This document shows, one piece after another, positions 17,146 to 25,144 of a stretch of 64,000 bases of DNA; the first letter of the stretch is position 1; each line of letters begins with the position of its first letter. The notes beneath the pieces were generated by a model that made no database searches, was not told where the DNA came from, and saw only the letters and a list, made by a program, of their open reading frames with translations. The stretch comes from Actinomycetospora corticicola (GTDB taxonomy: Bacteria; Actinomycetota; Actinomycetes; Mycobacteriales; Pseudonocardiaceae), in the NCBI RefSeq assembly GCF_013409505.1, contig NZ_JACCBN010000001.1:3534001-3598000 (forward strand), in the 5' to 3' direction. The position numbers were made by a program, and so were the translations under genes.

Positions 17146-18428
17146 CCCTGCGGCGTTCCCCCGGGTCGAGCTCCGCTCCGCTGCGTCTCCGGGCCTCCGG
17201 GTCGAGCTCCGCTCCGCTGCGTCTCCGGACGTCCGCACTCGCCCTCGCCACGGTCGCCGCGCTCGCGCTCGGCGCGTGCTCCTCCTCCGACGACTCGTCG
17301 GGCGGCTTCGGCTCCGGCGGCGGCGGGGGCGCGCCGCTGTCGTGCCCGGTGCCGGTCGGACCGATGGCCATCGCCCTCGGCGGGCGCGCCAACGAGCCCG
17401 AGCCCAGCCTGCCCGGGCCGGTGCAGCAGGCCGCGATCTCGGTGGTGTCCGGGGCGTCCGACCAGAAGGTGCAGCCGAAGTTCACCGTCGTGAACGTCGA
17501 CGGTCGACCGACCGTCGCGGGCAGCGACACCTACCGCACCGACGCCGGCAACGCGATCGCCGCGCAGGACGACCAGAACGCCTTCCTCTCCGGACTGGGC
17601 CAGGCGATCCCGACGCTGCGGGCGCAGACCCCGGAGGCCGACACCCTGGGCGCGCTGACCCTCGCCGGCCGGTCCGTGCAGGGTTCCCGGCCCGGCACGG
17701 TCGCGCTGATCGACTCCGGGCTCTCCACCGTCGCGCCGCTCGACTTCCGCACCGCCGGGCTGCTCGACGCACCGGTCGCCGACGTCGTCTCCTCGCTGCG
17801 CGACGCGAAGGCGCTGCCGGCCCTCAACGGCGCCACGGTGATCCTGGCCGGGATCGGGGACGTCGCGGCGCCCCAGGGTCCGCTGGACACCTCGCAGCGC
17901 GCCTCGTTGGTGGCGCTGTGGAAGGGCATCGCCGAGGCGGGCGGCGCGTCCTGCGTCGCGGTCGTCGACGAGCCCCGATCGGGGGACGCCCCGTCGGACG
18001 TCCCGCCGGTCTCCGTGGTCGACCTGCCGCCGCCGCCCACCATCACCCCTGGGAAGGCCACCGCCCTTCCCGACGACGGGTCGGTGGGCTTCCAGCCCGA
18101 CACCGCCACCTTCCGCGACGAGAACGCCGCGCGGGGCGTGCTGGCGCCGTTCGCGGACTTCCTCAAGCAGGCCCCGGCCCGGCGGATCGCCCTGACCGGC
18201 ACCACGGCCCGGGCCGGGAGCCCGGCGTCGCAGACCGACCTGTCGACGCGCCGCGCCGAGGCGGTCAAGGGCCTGCTGGTCTCCCTGGGCGCGTCCGCCG
18301 ACCAGATCACCACGAAGGGTGTGGGGAGCCAGTTCCCCGGCTATGTCGACGACGTGGGGCCGGGCGGCAAGCAGCTCCCCGGTCCGGCCGCGACGAACCG
18401 GAAGGTCATCGTCGAGCCGTCGGCGTGA
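17142..18428 (+). CDS. Envelope module protein 4: OmpA-like lipoprotein
   Basis: 428 residues from GTG 17142 (GTGA overlap). An Arg-rich N-terminus containing a duplicated 12-residue unit leads into a hydrophobic stretch and lipobox (LALGA then Cys), then a GGFGSGGGGG linker echoing protein 3. A middle domain (about 70-280) is unrecognised. The C-terminal domain (about 310-425) is OmpA/MotB-like, with VGFQPDTATF, DLSTRRAEAV and NRKVIVEP. The arginine expected to bind peptidoglycan is kept, but the usual TD of the binding motif reads TT. It probably ties the module to the cell wall. Ends with no clear terminator. Confidence 0.85.
   Translation: MTLRRSPGSSSAPLRLRASGSSSAPLRLRTSALALATVAALALGACSSSDDSSGGFGSGGGGGAPLSCPVPVGPMAIALGGRANEPEPSLPGPVQQAAISVVSGASDQKVQPKFTVVNVDGRPTVAGSDTYRTDAGNAIAAQDDQNAFLSGLGQAIPTLRAQTPEADTLGALTLAGRSVQGSRPGTVALIDSGLSTVAPLDFRTAGLLDAPVADVVSSLRDAKALPALNGATVILAGIGDVAAPQGPLDTSQRASLVALWKGIAEAGGASCVAVVDEPRSGDAPSDVPPVSVVDLPPPPTITPGKATALPDDGSVGFQPDTATFRDENAARGVLAPFADFLKQAPARRIALTGTTARAGSPASQTDLSTRRAEAVKGLLVSLGASADQITTKGVGSQFPGYVDDVGPGGKQLPGPAATNRKVIVEPSA
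17161..17228 (+). repeat. In-frame tandem duplication at the lipoprotein N-terminus
   Basis: A 32-base unit beginning CCGGGTCGAGCTCCGCTCCG occurs at 17161-17192 and again, identical, at 17197-17228 (period 36 bases, 12 codons). It encodes GSSSAPLRLR twice just after the start codon. A related GGCTCCGCTCCGCT stretch sits at the start of the glycosyltransferase at 29811. Confidence 0.8.
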
Positions 18429-18692
18429 AGCACATCACGTGCCCGATCGGCCTGCTCGAGTAACGTGATCGGTATCTCTTCACGTCATGGCAACCTGGCC
18501 GTTGCACGCCGGACGGCCCGTCCCAACAGGGCTGATCGGCCCAGCAGCGGGCATTCCTGACCGGTTCACTAAATCGCTTCAGACACGGAGTGTGATCGTG
18601 GACTGTGTCCATCGTGGTCGAACCGCTCTAGCGTCTCCTCTCCGGAAGCCCCGTTGGAAGCGAGCCGAGCACGACGTCCGGAGGACCACCAC
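18429..18692 (+). promoter_or_regulatory. Upstream region of the betaine gene
   Basis: 264 bases with no gene, less GC-rich than average. TGGAC-TGT-GTCCA at 18599-18611 is a 5-bp inverted repeat that may bind a regulator. TAGCGT at 18629 is a weak -10 candidate. GGAGGA at 18680-18685 is the ribosome site of the next gene. I see no riboswitch-like fold. Confidence 0.35.
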
Positions 18693-20387
18693 ATGACCAC
18701 AGCCGCAGACCGGAGCCCCGACACCGCGGCTGGCCTCGAGGAGTACACCGAGGCCGAGGTGCACCAGGAGTTCGGTGAGAACCCGAACGAAGTGCGCGAC
18801 ACGAACCACTACAAGGACGAGTACATCAAGGGATTCGTCGACAAGTGGGACGACTACATCGGCTGGGAGGGACGCGCCGCGAGCGAGGGCACGTTCTTCA
18901 TCGACCAGCTCCGCGCGCGGGGCGTCGAGAAGGTCCTCGATGTCGCCACCGGCACCGGCTTCAACTCGGTGCAGCTCCTGGAGGCGGGGTTCGAGACGGT
19001 CTCGGCGGACGGCAGCGCCGAGATGCTCGCCAAGGCGTTCGCGAACGGACGCGACCGCGGGCACGTGCTGCGGGTGGTCCAGGCCGACTGGCGCTGGCTC
19101 AACCGCGACGTGCACGGCGAGTACGACGCGATCATCTGCCTCGGCAACTCGTTCACGCACCTGTTCTCCGAGCGTGACCGCCGCAAGGCCCTCGCCGAGT
19201 TCTACGCGATGCTCTCGCACGACGGCGTGCTGATCCTCGACCAGCGCAACTACGACGCCATCCTCGACGAGGGCTTCTCCTCGAAGCACAAGTACTACTA
19301 CAGCGGCGACACCGTGACCGCGGAGCCGGAGTACCTGGACGAGGGCCTGGCCCGCTTCCGGTACACGTTCTCCGACGACGGGTCGGTCTACCACCTCAAC
19401 ATGTTCCCGTTGCGCAAGGAGTACGTGCGCCGGCTCATGAAGGAGGTCGGGTTCCAGAAGGTCGACACCTACGGCGACTTCCAGGACACCTACGGCCAGG
19501 ACACCCCGGACTTCTGGATCCACGTGGCGGAGAAGATGTATCGCACCGACGACGAACTGTCCGGCGACTACTCGACCGCGGTGAACACCGCGCGCGACTA
19601 CTACAACTCCGAGGACGCCGACACCTTCTACCACGAGGTGTGGGGCGGCGAGGACATCCACGTCGGGCTCTACGCGACCCCCGACGAGGCCATCGCCCCC
19701 GCCTCCGCGCGCACCGTGGAGCGGATGGCCGAGACGGCCGGGATCACCGCCGAGACCCGGGTCCTCGACATGGGCGCCGGCTACGGCGGCGCGGCCCGGC
19801 ACCTCGCGAAGGTCTACGGCTGCCGGGTGACCTGCCTGAACCTGTCCGAGGTCGAGAACGAGCGGAACCGGGAGAAGACCCGCGAGCAGGGTCTCGACCA
19901 CCTCGTCGACGTCGTCGACGGTTCGTTCGAGAACATGCCGATCCAGGACAACGCCTACGACCTCGTGTGGTCCCAGGACGCGTTCCTGCACTCCGGTGAG
20001 CGCTCGACGGTGGTCTCCGAGATCGCGCGCGTGCTCGTGCCCAGCGGGCAGGTCGTGTTCACCGACCCGATGGCCGCCGACGGCGCGGACGTCTCCGCCC
20101 TGACGCCGATCCTCGCGCGCCTGCACCTGGACTCCCTGGGCTCGCCCGGGTTCTACCGGGACGAGTTCGCGAAGCACGGGCTGAGCGACTGCACCTTCGA
20201 GGACCACACCGACCAGCTCACGACCCACTACGGCCGGGTCCTGGCGGAGCTCGAGAAGGCGGAGCAGGCGTTCGCCGGGAAGATCTCCGACGAGTACATC
20301 TCGAACATGAAGACCGGCCTGCGCAACTGGGTCAACGGGGGGAAGTCCGGCCAGCTCGCCTGGGGCATCTTCCGCATCAAGCGGTAG
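18693..20387 (+). CDS. Fused glycine/sarcosine and sarcosine/dimethylglycine N-methyltransferase
   Basis: 564 residues, two class I methyltransferase domains. The first (about 30-285) has VLDVATGTGFNS as SAM motif I and aligns with glycine/sarcosine N-methyltransferase. The second (about 290-564) has RDYYNSEDADTFYHEVWGG, VLDMGAGYGGAA and LVWSQDAFLHS, typical of sarcosine/dimethylglycine N-methyltransferase. Together they turn glycine into glycine betaine, an osmoprotectant, using three SAM. Most known producers keep two genes; a natural fusion is known from the halophilic actinomycete Actinopolyspora. ATG 18693 follows CCGGAGGA. The gene stands alone with a strong terminator at 20478-20511. 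Confidence 0.93.
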   Translation: MTTAADRSPDTAAGLEEYTEAEVHQEFGENPNEVRDTNHYKDEYIKGFVDKWDDYIGWEGRAASEGTFFIDQLRARGVEKVLDVATGTGFNSVQLLEAGFETVSADGSAEMLAKAFANGRDRGHVLRVVQADWRWLNRDVHGEYDAIICLGNSFTHLFSERDRRKALAEFYAMLSHDGVLILDQRNYDAILDEGFSSKHKYYYSGDTVTAEPEYLDEGLARFRYTFSDDGSVYHLNMFPLRKEYVRRLMKEVGFQKVDTYGDFQDTYGQDTPDFWIHVAEKMYRTDDELSGDYSTAVNTARDYYNSEDADTFYHEVWGGEDIHVGLYATPDEAIAPASARTVERMAETAGITAETRVLDMGAGYGGAARHLAKVYGCRVTCLNLSEVENERNREKTREQGLDHLVDVVDGSFENMPIQDNAYDLVWSQDAFLHSGERSTVVSEIARVLVPSGQVVFTDPMAADGADVSALTPILARLHLDSLGSPGFYRDEFAKHGLSDCTFEDHTDQLTTHYGRVLAELEKAEQAFAGKISDEYISNMKTGLRNWVNGGKSGQLAWGIFRIKR

Positions 20388-20398
20388 CCCCCGCCCTT

Positions 20399-20436
20399 CG
20401 TGGCAGGAAAGCGTCGTTGCTGTCATCCAGTGGCAG
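20399..20436. repeat. 38-bp inverted repeat, left copy (GTGGCAG family)
   Basis: The 38 bases from CGTGGCAGGAAAGCGTCG to CCAGTGGCAG are identical to the complement of 21080-21117. Weaker similarity continues outward on the inner side (CGCCGC then TCC). The pair encloses 640 bases with one small gene. A related sequence is at 11407-11466. Confidence 0.85.
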
Positions 20437-20477
20437 TTCCGCCGCTTCCTGACGACGGGGGACGCCTCGGCTCGGAG

Positions 20478-20511
20478 ACGGCGGACGGACCGACACTGGT
20501 CCGTCCGCCGT
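20478..20511 (+). terminator. Strong hairpin after the betaine gene
   Basis: Perfect 14-bp stem (ACGGCGGACGGACC / GGTCCGTCCGCCGT) with loop GACACT, 90 bases after the stop of the methyltransferase gene. A GC-rich stem without T-tract is a normal actinomycete terminator. Confidence 0.85.
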
Positions 20512-20599
20512 CGTCGTCCGTCCCCACCGGCACCGGACCCCCCGGTCATCCACGGGCTCCGGCGGGCGTGATCGACGGCCCGCCGACCCCGGCGCCACC

Positions 20600-21055
20600 G
20601 TGACGGGCATGCGCCGCAACCCGAACACCGACGACCTCACCTACCTCCGCACCTTCGCCGACGACGATGTCATCGCGGTCGTCGAACTCGTCCGGCTCGG
20701 TGTCCCCGAGACGACGGTCTACCGACGATGTCGACCCGGCGGGCCGTGGCGCCTGCTCGCACCCGGCGTCGTCCTGCTGACCACGGGTGTCCCCACGCGC
20801 TCGCAACGCCTCCGGGCCGCCCTCCTCCACGGAGGCCCCGAGCACCACTTCATGACGCCGGATCAGGTCATCGAGACCGAGCGTCAGCACCGGGCCTACC
20901 GGTCGGCCGGCCTCCACGTCATCGGCATCCGCCCGAACCGGCTCCGCCTCGATCCGGACGGCCTGTACCGGGACGTCCTCGATGCCCGCCGGGTTGCCGC
21001 GGCACTGCCGCCGGCCGAGGTCACGTGGCGGCCGGACCTGCCGTCGGCCGGCTGA
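20600..21055 (+). CDS. Small AbiEi/DUF559-like protein, probably internally deleted
   Basis: 151 residues. The N-terminal half (LVRLGVPETTVYRRCRPGGP, WRLLAPGVVLLTTG) resembles the winged-helix antitoxin domain found in AbiEi and in many actinomycete proteins that continue into a DUF559/Vsr-like nuclease. The C-terminal half, from about residue 85, reads like the end of such a nuclease-type protein (RQHRAYRSAGLHVIGI, RLRLDPDGLYRDV). The roughly 150 residues that normally lie between are absent, so the catalytic core is missing. No toxin partner is adjacent. Start could be GTG 20600 or ATG 20609; neither has a good ribosome site. The gene sits between inverted 38-bp repeats, as if carried or trapped by them. 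Confidence 0.6.
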   Translation: MTGMRRNPNTDDLTYLRTFADDDVIAVVELVRLGVPETTVYRRCRPGGPWRLLAPGVVLLTTGVPTRSQRLRAALLHGGPEHHFMTPDQVIETERQHRAYRSAGLHVIGIRPNRLRLDPDGLYRDVLDARRVAAALPPAEVTWRPDLPSAG

Positions 21056-21079
21056 ACCGCGGTCGAGGATGCGGCGTTC

Positions 21080-21117
21080 CTGCCACTGGATGACAGCAAC
21101 GACGCTTTCCTGCCACG
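21080..21117. repeat. 38-bp inverted repeat, right copy (GTGGCAG family)
   Basis: Exact complement of 20399-20436. It ends 10 bases before the deacetylase stop codon at 21127, so it also lies in the 3' region of that minus-strand gene. Confidence 0.85.
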
Positions 21118-21126
21118 GGGCTGGGG

Positions 21127-22068
21127 CTATGAGCGCAGCGACGACAACCGGCGGCCGACGAGGCCCTTCGCCTTGCGCCAGCCCTTCTCGGCGACGCTGG
21201 CGAGGTCGGTCGTGGGCGTGACGACGACGCGGCGCATCTCGTAGGGCGAGTCGCCGCCGGAGGCGAGGCCGGCCGTCGTCGTGATGGCGCACCGGTAGCC
21301 GAGGTCCCGGGCCACGCGGGTGGTGACCTCCGAGTAGTCGGCCGACGAGCCGTTCGGGAACGCCAGGGTGTCGACGGTGATCCCGAGGCCCGACTCCAGG
21401 GCCGCGCGCGACTCCCCCAGCTCGATCCGCTGCCCCGGCTCGGTCTCCCGCTCCAGGATCGCGTGCGAGACGGTGTGCGACCCGATCTCGTGGCCGGCCG
21501 CGAGCAGCGACTTCGCACCCGACCAGTCCATGAACAGCCCCTCGCCGACCGACGAGGGAGCCGGCGAGAGCAGCTCCGACACCCGCGCCACCTCGGCCAC
21601 CCGCGAGGCGTGGTCCAGCGTCTTGAGCGACGCCCGTACGGCCGCGTGCGCGGTCTCCCGCTCGGCCGGGCTCCCCAGCGGGTACACCGTGCCGCCGAAC
21701 TCCAGCGTCGTGGCCCGGGCGCGGTCGAAGGCGGCGGACAGGTCCTCCCACCAGGCGCCGACGGTCCCGGAGAGGAAGCCCGGCACGAGGAAGAAGGTCG
21801 CCGGGAGGCCGTGGCGCTCCAGCATCGGGATCCCGAGCTCGAGGTTGTCGCGGTACCCGTCGTCGAAGGTCAGCACCACGGCGCGCGACGGCAGCGGCTC
21901 CCCCGCCTCGATCAGACCGAGCGCGGTCTGCAGCGGCAGCACGTTCGCGAACCGCGAGAGCATCCGGAGCTGCTTGGCGAAGCCGAGGCGGCCCACGCCG
22001 GGCGGGTCGGGGAACCCGGGCGTCGGGTCGATGTTGTGCCAGCCGAGCACGAGGAGCCGGTTGCCCAT
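21127..22068 (-). CDS. Polysaccharide deacetylase, NodB/CE4 family
   Basis: 313 residues. The NodB domain starts with VLGWHNID and has the metal/catalytic motif LTFDDGYRDN near residue 75 and the second metal motif GSHTVSH near residue 195. Such enzymes remove N- or O-acetyl groups from polysaccharides or their lipid-linked precursors. No signal peptide or membrane anchor is visible, so action on cytoplasmic or lipid-linked intermediates is likelier than on secreted polymer. ATG 22068 is accepted although the ribosome site is weak. It lies 11 bases downstream of the next gene and is probably cotranscribed with it. Confidence 0.9.
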   Translation of the reverse strand: MGNRLLVLGWHNIDPTPGFPDPPGVGRLGFAKQLRMLSRFANVLPLQTALGLIEAGEPLPSRAVVLTFDDGYRDNLELGIPMLERHGLPATFFLVPGFLSGTVGAWWEDLSAAFDRARATTLEFGGTVYPLGSPAERETAHAAVRASLKTLDHASRVAEVARVSELLSPAPSSVGEGLFMDWSGAKSLLAAGHEIGSHTVSHAILERETEPGQRIELGESRAALESGLGITVDTLAFPNGSSADYSEVTTRVARDLGYRCAITTTAGLASGGDSPYEMRRVVVTPTTDLASVAEKGWRKAKGLVGRRLSSLRS

Positions 22069-22079
22069 GGCGACCCACC

Positions 22080-22877
22080 CTAGGTGGCCGACCGCACCGC
22101 CCCGCCCACGGCCTCCGCCGCGGCTTCCCGACGACGGGCCGAGCGCCGGACCGAGCGCGAGAGCTCCACGTGCACGAACACCGTGCCGTGGCGGGCCGCG
22201 TCGCGGCCCTGCACGTTCCGGGTGCCGGAGAGGTCCTCGCAGCCGGGCTCACCGCCGCGCCGCACCCGTTCCCCGGCCGCGGTCATCCGCGTGATCGTCT
22301 CCTCCAGCACCACCGACCCGCCCGCCGCGCCGGGCGAGACGACGGCGTCGACCCCCTCCCGGTCGGCGAACCCGTGCAGTTGCACCTGCGGCAGCCCGCG
22401 GCGCGCGACGAGGCCGGCGGCGATCCGGGCGAACACCGAGTCGGGTCGGTGCGCGACGTCGGCGGGACAGTCGGCCCGACGGCGGGCGTCCGCAGGCGCG
22501 CCCGCGTGCCGGTGCGCGCCCGCCTGGAGGTAGAGCGCGTCGTCGACCCGCTCGACGATCCCCACGCCGATCTGCTCGGTCCGCAGGTCCGCCGCCGGGT
22601 GCGGGACCTCGACGATCAGCGCCGGCACGGCCCGCGGCAGCACGATCAGGCCCCACGCCCGGGGGCTGCGGGCGTTCGCCACGAGCGCGACCCGACCGGC
22701 CACACCCGTCGTCGTGAAGCCGAGGGCGGCGGCGTGCGGTCCGACGTCGTGGCCGTCCGCGATCGCCCGGGCGAGCGCGTCGGCCGCGGCCCGCTCGGCC
22801 TCGTCGGGGGCGCGGTAGGGGCCGCTCGACCGCAGGGTGGCCGTGAACCGGTCGACCAGACCCGCGAGGGAGGTCAC
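22080..22877 (-). CDS. Uncharacterised hydrolase-like protein with EVPHP/AGAHR motifs
   Basis: 265 residues from GTG 22877. Not firmly recognised. Conserved-looking blocks are IVEVPHPAADLRTEQIG, LQAGAHRHAG, ADVAHRPDSVFARI and VQLHGFAD: a set of His, Glu and Asp spaced as in zinc-dependent amidohydrolase or peptidase-type folds that bind metal through H, E and H. The C-terminal 60 residues are Arg/Ala-rich. No export signal. Adjacency to the deacetylase (11-base gap) suggests a related step in polysaccharide or peptidoglycan modification. Function is unknown and the enzyme assignment is inference from residue pattern only. Confidence 0.65.
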   Translation of the reverse strand: MTSLAGLVDRFTATLRSSGPYRAPDEAERAAADALARAIADGHDVGPHAAALGFTTTGVAGRVALVANARSPRAWGLIVLPRAVPALIVEVPHPAADLRTEQIGVGIVERVDDALYLQAGAHRHAGAPADARRRADCPADVAHRPDSVFARIAAGLVARRGLPQVQLHGFADREGVDAVVSPGAAGGSVVLEETITRMTAAGERVRRGGEPGCEDLSGTRNVQGRDAARHGTVFVHVELSRSVRRSARRREAAAEAVGGAVRSAT

Positions 22878-22907
22878 CCCACGATCATGCAGGACCGACC
22901 GGCGGGA

Positions 22908-23345
22908 TCAGGCTCCGGCCGGGTACGCCGGGCCCCACTGCGGAGCGGCGCCCACGGCCGGCCGGTACGCGCCGCCGGGCGGGTTGCCGAACGGCGGCGT
23001 CCCGAACGGCGCCACGTAGAAGGCCAGCGGACGCCGGGGGGCGTTGAGGAAGGCGGCCGCCTCCGGGTCGGGCTCGAACGGGAGGTCCACGCCGAAGGGG
23101 ACCAGCCCCTCGACCTCGTCCGACACGTCCGGGGACTCCGCACAGGTCGACGACGGCGTCCACGCCCCCGTGGCGACGCCCGGCTCGGCCCACGCGGGCA
23201 CGGGCTCGGACGGCCGACGGGTGGTCGGACGCAGGGCGACCACCCGGCGCACCCCCGAGGACCCCGTCACCGGGCCGCCGTCCTCGGATGCACCGCGGTC
23301 ATGGGTCGTACCGCAGGAACCTCGCTCCGCCATGTGAACCATCAT
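22908..23345 (-). CDS. Small Pro/Gly-rich hypothetical protein
   Basis: About 145 residues, no recognised family. The C-terminus is rich in Pro, Gly and Ala (FYVAPFGTPPFGNPPGG) and the middle is acidic; no membrane segment. Start codons at 23345, 23342 and 23333 are all in frame and none has a convincing ribosome site. It precedes the hydrolase-like gene by 30 bases on the same strand. The reading frame could be spurious, but its length and third-position GC pattern favour a real gene. Confidence 0.45.
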   Translation of the reverse strand: MMVHMAERGSCGTTHDRGASEDGGPVTGSSGVRRVVALRPTTRRPSEPVPAWAEPGVATGAWTPSSTCAESPDVSDEVEGLVPFGVDLPFEPDPEAAAFLNAPRRPLAFYVAPFGTPPFGNPPGGAYRPAVGAAPQWGPAYPAGA

Positions 23346-23776
23346 CGGAAGCCGTTCCGAGCAATCTCGGTCGGGGGACACGGGTCCCCACCCCTCGTAC
23401 GCCCTCCGGCCGCAGGGAGCACCGGGACCGCGACCGGTTGCCGACCGAGGGCCACCTCCGTTCAGGGCAGCCGCGCCCGGGACGGGCGGAACGTCCGACT
23501 TCGGACGTCCCCGGAGTGACGCAGCGTACAACTCGCGCCCCACCCGTCCCCGCGTCACCGACGGTCCGACCGCCCGTTCACCGAGTGCAGGGCCGGCTCG
23601 GAGCCGCATCCTCCCGATGAATTCCGGATGATTCGGACAGAAAGGCCGTACGGTCTCTCCACCCCGGTGCCGCCCGCGATGGTCCGGTAGCGGACGATGA
23701 CGTCCGCCGACCGAACCCCGAACACCCTTCGTAGCCGACGCCGCGGTCCGCTGCCCGCGACCTGGAGGTGCTCCCC
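23346..23776. other. 431-bp region without a convincing gene
   Basis: Spacer between the divergent hypothetical gene and the aminotransferase. It includes a relatively AT-rich patch at about 23615-23640 (GATGAATTCCGGATGATTCGG), followed by GGCCGTACGGTC, which could hold the aminotransferase promoter. GGAGG at 23764-23768 is the ribosome site. No terminator or repeat of note. Confidence 0.4.
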
Positions 23777-25117
23777 GTGGAGAGACCCGCCCCCGACTTC
23801 ACCCGGTCGACCGCGCTGGCGGACCGCCTGCACGCGATGGTCCCCGGCGGGGCGCACACCTACGCGCGGGGCGACGACCAGTACCCCGAGGGCATGGCCC
23901 CGATCATCGAGCGGGGCCGCGGCGCGCGGGTGTGGGACGCCGACGGCAACGAGTTCGTCGAGTACGGCATGGGGCTGCGGGCGGTCACGCTCGGACACGC
24001 GTACGCCCCGGTCGTCGACGCCGTCCGCAACGTCCTCGAGCGCGGCGTGAGCTTCACCCGGCCGTCCACCCTCGAGGTCGACGCGGCGGAGGACTTCCTC
24101 GCGACCGTCACCGGCGCGGACATGGTCAAGTTCGCGAAGAACGGGTCGGACGCCACGACGGCGGCGCTGAAGCTCGCGCGGGCCGCCACGGGGCGGGACC
24201 TGGTCGCGGTCGCCGACCAGCCGTTCTTCTCCACCGACGACTGGTTCATCGGCACCACCGGCATGCACGCAGGGATCCCGGCCGCCACGCGGGACGCCAC
24301 CCTGCGCTTCACGTTCAACGACATCGACTCCGTGCGCGCCCTGTTCGCCGCGCACCCGGGCCGCATCGCCGCCGTGTTCACCGAGGCCGCGACCGGCATG
24401 GTCGCCCCCGAGCCGGGCTTCCTCCAGGCGCTGCGCGACCTGTGCACCGCCGAGGGCGCGGTCCTCGTCTTCGACGAGATGATCACCGGCTTCCGCTGGG
24501 CGGCGGGCGGGGCGCAGGAGGTCCACGGGGTCGTGCCCGACCTGTCCACGTGGGGCAAGGCGATGGGCAACGGCTTCCCGATCGCCGCCCTCGCCGGGAA
24601 GCGCGAGCTCATGGAGCTCGGCGGCCTCGCGACCGACGAGGGCCGGGTGTTCCTGCTCTCCACCACCAACGGCCCCGAGACGGTCGGCCTCACGGCGTTC
24701 CGGGCGGTGGTCCGGGCCTACCGCACCGAGGACCCGGTGGCCGCGATGCGCCACGCCGGGGAGCGTCTCGCCGCGGGCGCCAACCAGGCCATCGAGGCCG
24801 AGGGCCTGCAGGACCACCTGCTCGTCGCCGGCCACCCGAACTGCCTGGTGTTCCTCACGCGCGGGCCGGACGGCCTGCCCTCGCAGGAGTTCCGCACGCT
24901 CTTCCTCGCCGAGCTGCTGCGCGGCGGGGTGCTCGGCCAGTCGTTCGTGGTCTCGGCCGCACACACCGACGCCGACGTCGACCGGACGGTCCAGGCCGTC
25001 GCCGACGCGATCCCGACCTACCGCAAGGCGATCGAGCACGGGTCGACCGACGGCCTGCTCGTCGGCCGTCCGGTCGCCCCCGCGCTGCGCACGTACGCCG
25101 CCCCCCGGCGGCGCTGA
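23777..25117 (+). CDS. Class III aminotransferase, glutamate-1-semialdehyde aminomutase-like
   Basis: 446 residues, PLP-dependent. VPGGAHTYARGDDQYPEG and FAKNGSDATTAALKLAR are typical of the HemL branch; the PLP lysine lies in STWGKAMGNGFPIAA, preceded by VFDEMITGFR. GTG 23777 is placed eight bases after GGAGG. Its setting among glycosyltransferases and oxygenases rather than heme genes, and relatives in antibiotic and polysaccharide loci, suggest transamination of an amino-sugar, cyclitol or amino-acid precursor. The stop is 27 bases from the convergent PhyH-type gene, so the two are not in one transcript. Confidence 0.85.
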   Translation: MERPAPDFTRSTALADRLHAMVPGGAHTYARGDDQYPEGMAPIIERGRGARVWDADGNEFVEYGMGLRAVTLGHAYAPVVDAVRNVLERGVSFTRPSTLEVDAAEDFLATVTGADMVKFAKNGSDATTAALKLARAATGRDLVAVADQPFFSTDDWFIGTTGMHAGIPAATRDATLRFTFNDIDSVRALFAAHPGRIAAVFTEAATGMVAPEPGFLQALRDLCTAEGAVLVFDEMITGFRWAAGGAQEVHGVVPDLSTWGKAMGNGFPIAALAGKRELMELGGLATDEGRVFLLSTTNGPETVGLTAFRAVVRAYRTEDPVAAMRHAGERLAAGANQAIEAEGLQDHLLVAGHPNCLVFLTRGPDGLPSQEFRTLFLAELLRGGVLGQSFVVSAAHTDADVDRTVQAVADAIPTYRKAIEHGSTDGLLVGRPVAPALRTYAAPRRR

Positions 25118-25144
25118 GCGCCGGGCAGGACGACGGGTGGGGCG

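Noticed and set aside
18429-18692. Riboswitch upstream of the betaine gene
   Set aside because: I looked for long paired stems or a glycine/SAM-type core and saw only short inverted repeats.
20600-21055. AbiE-type toxin-antitoxin pair
   Set aside because: Only the antitoxin-like N-terminal domain is seen; no AbiEii nucleotidyltransferase toxin is adjacent.
23777-25117. hemL for heme biosynthesis
   Set aside because: No other heme gene is near and the context is sugar and amino group modification; the fold is shared by many class III aminotransferases.
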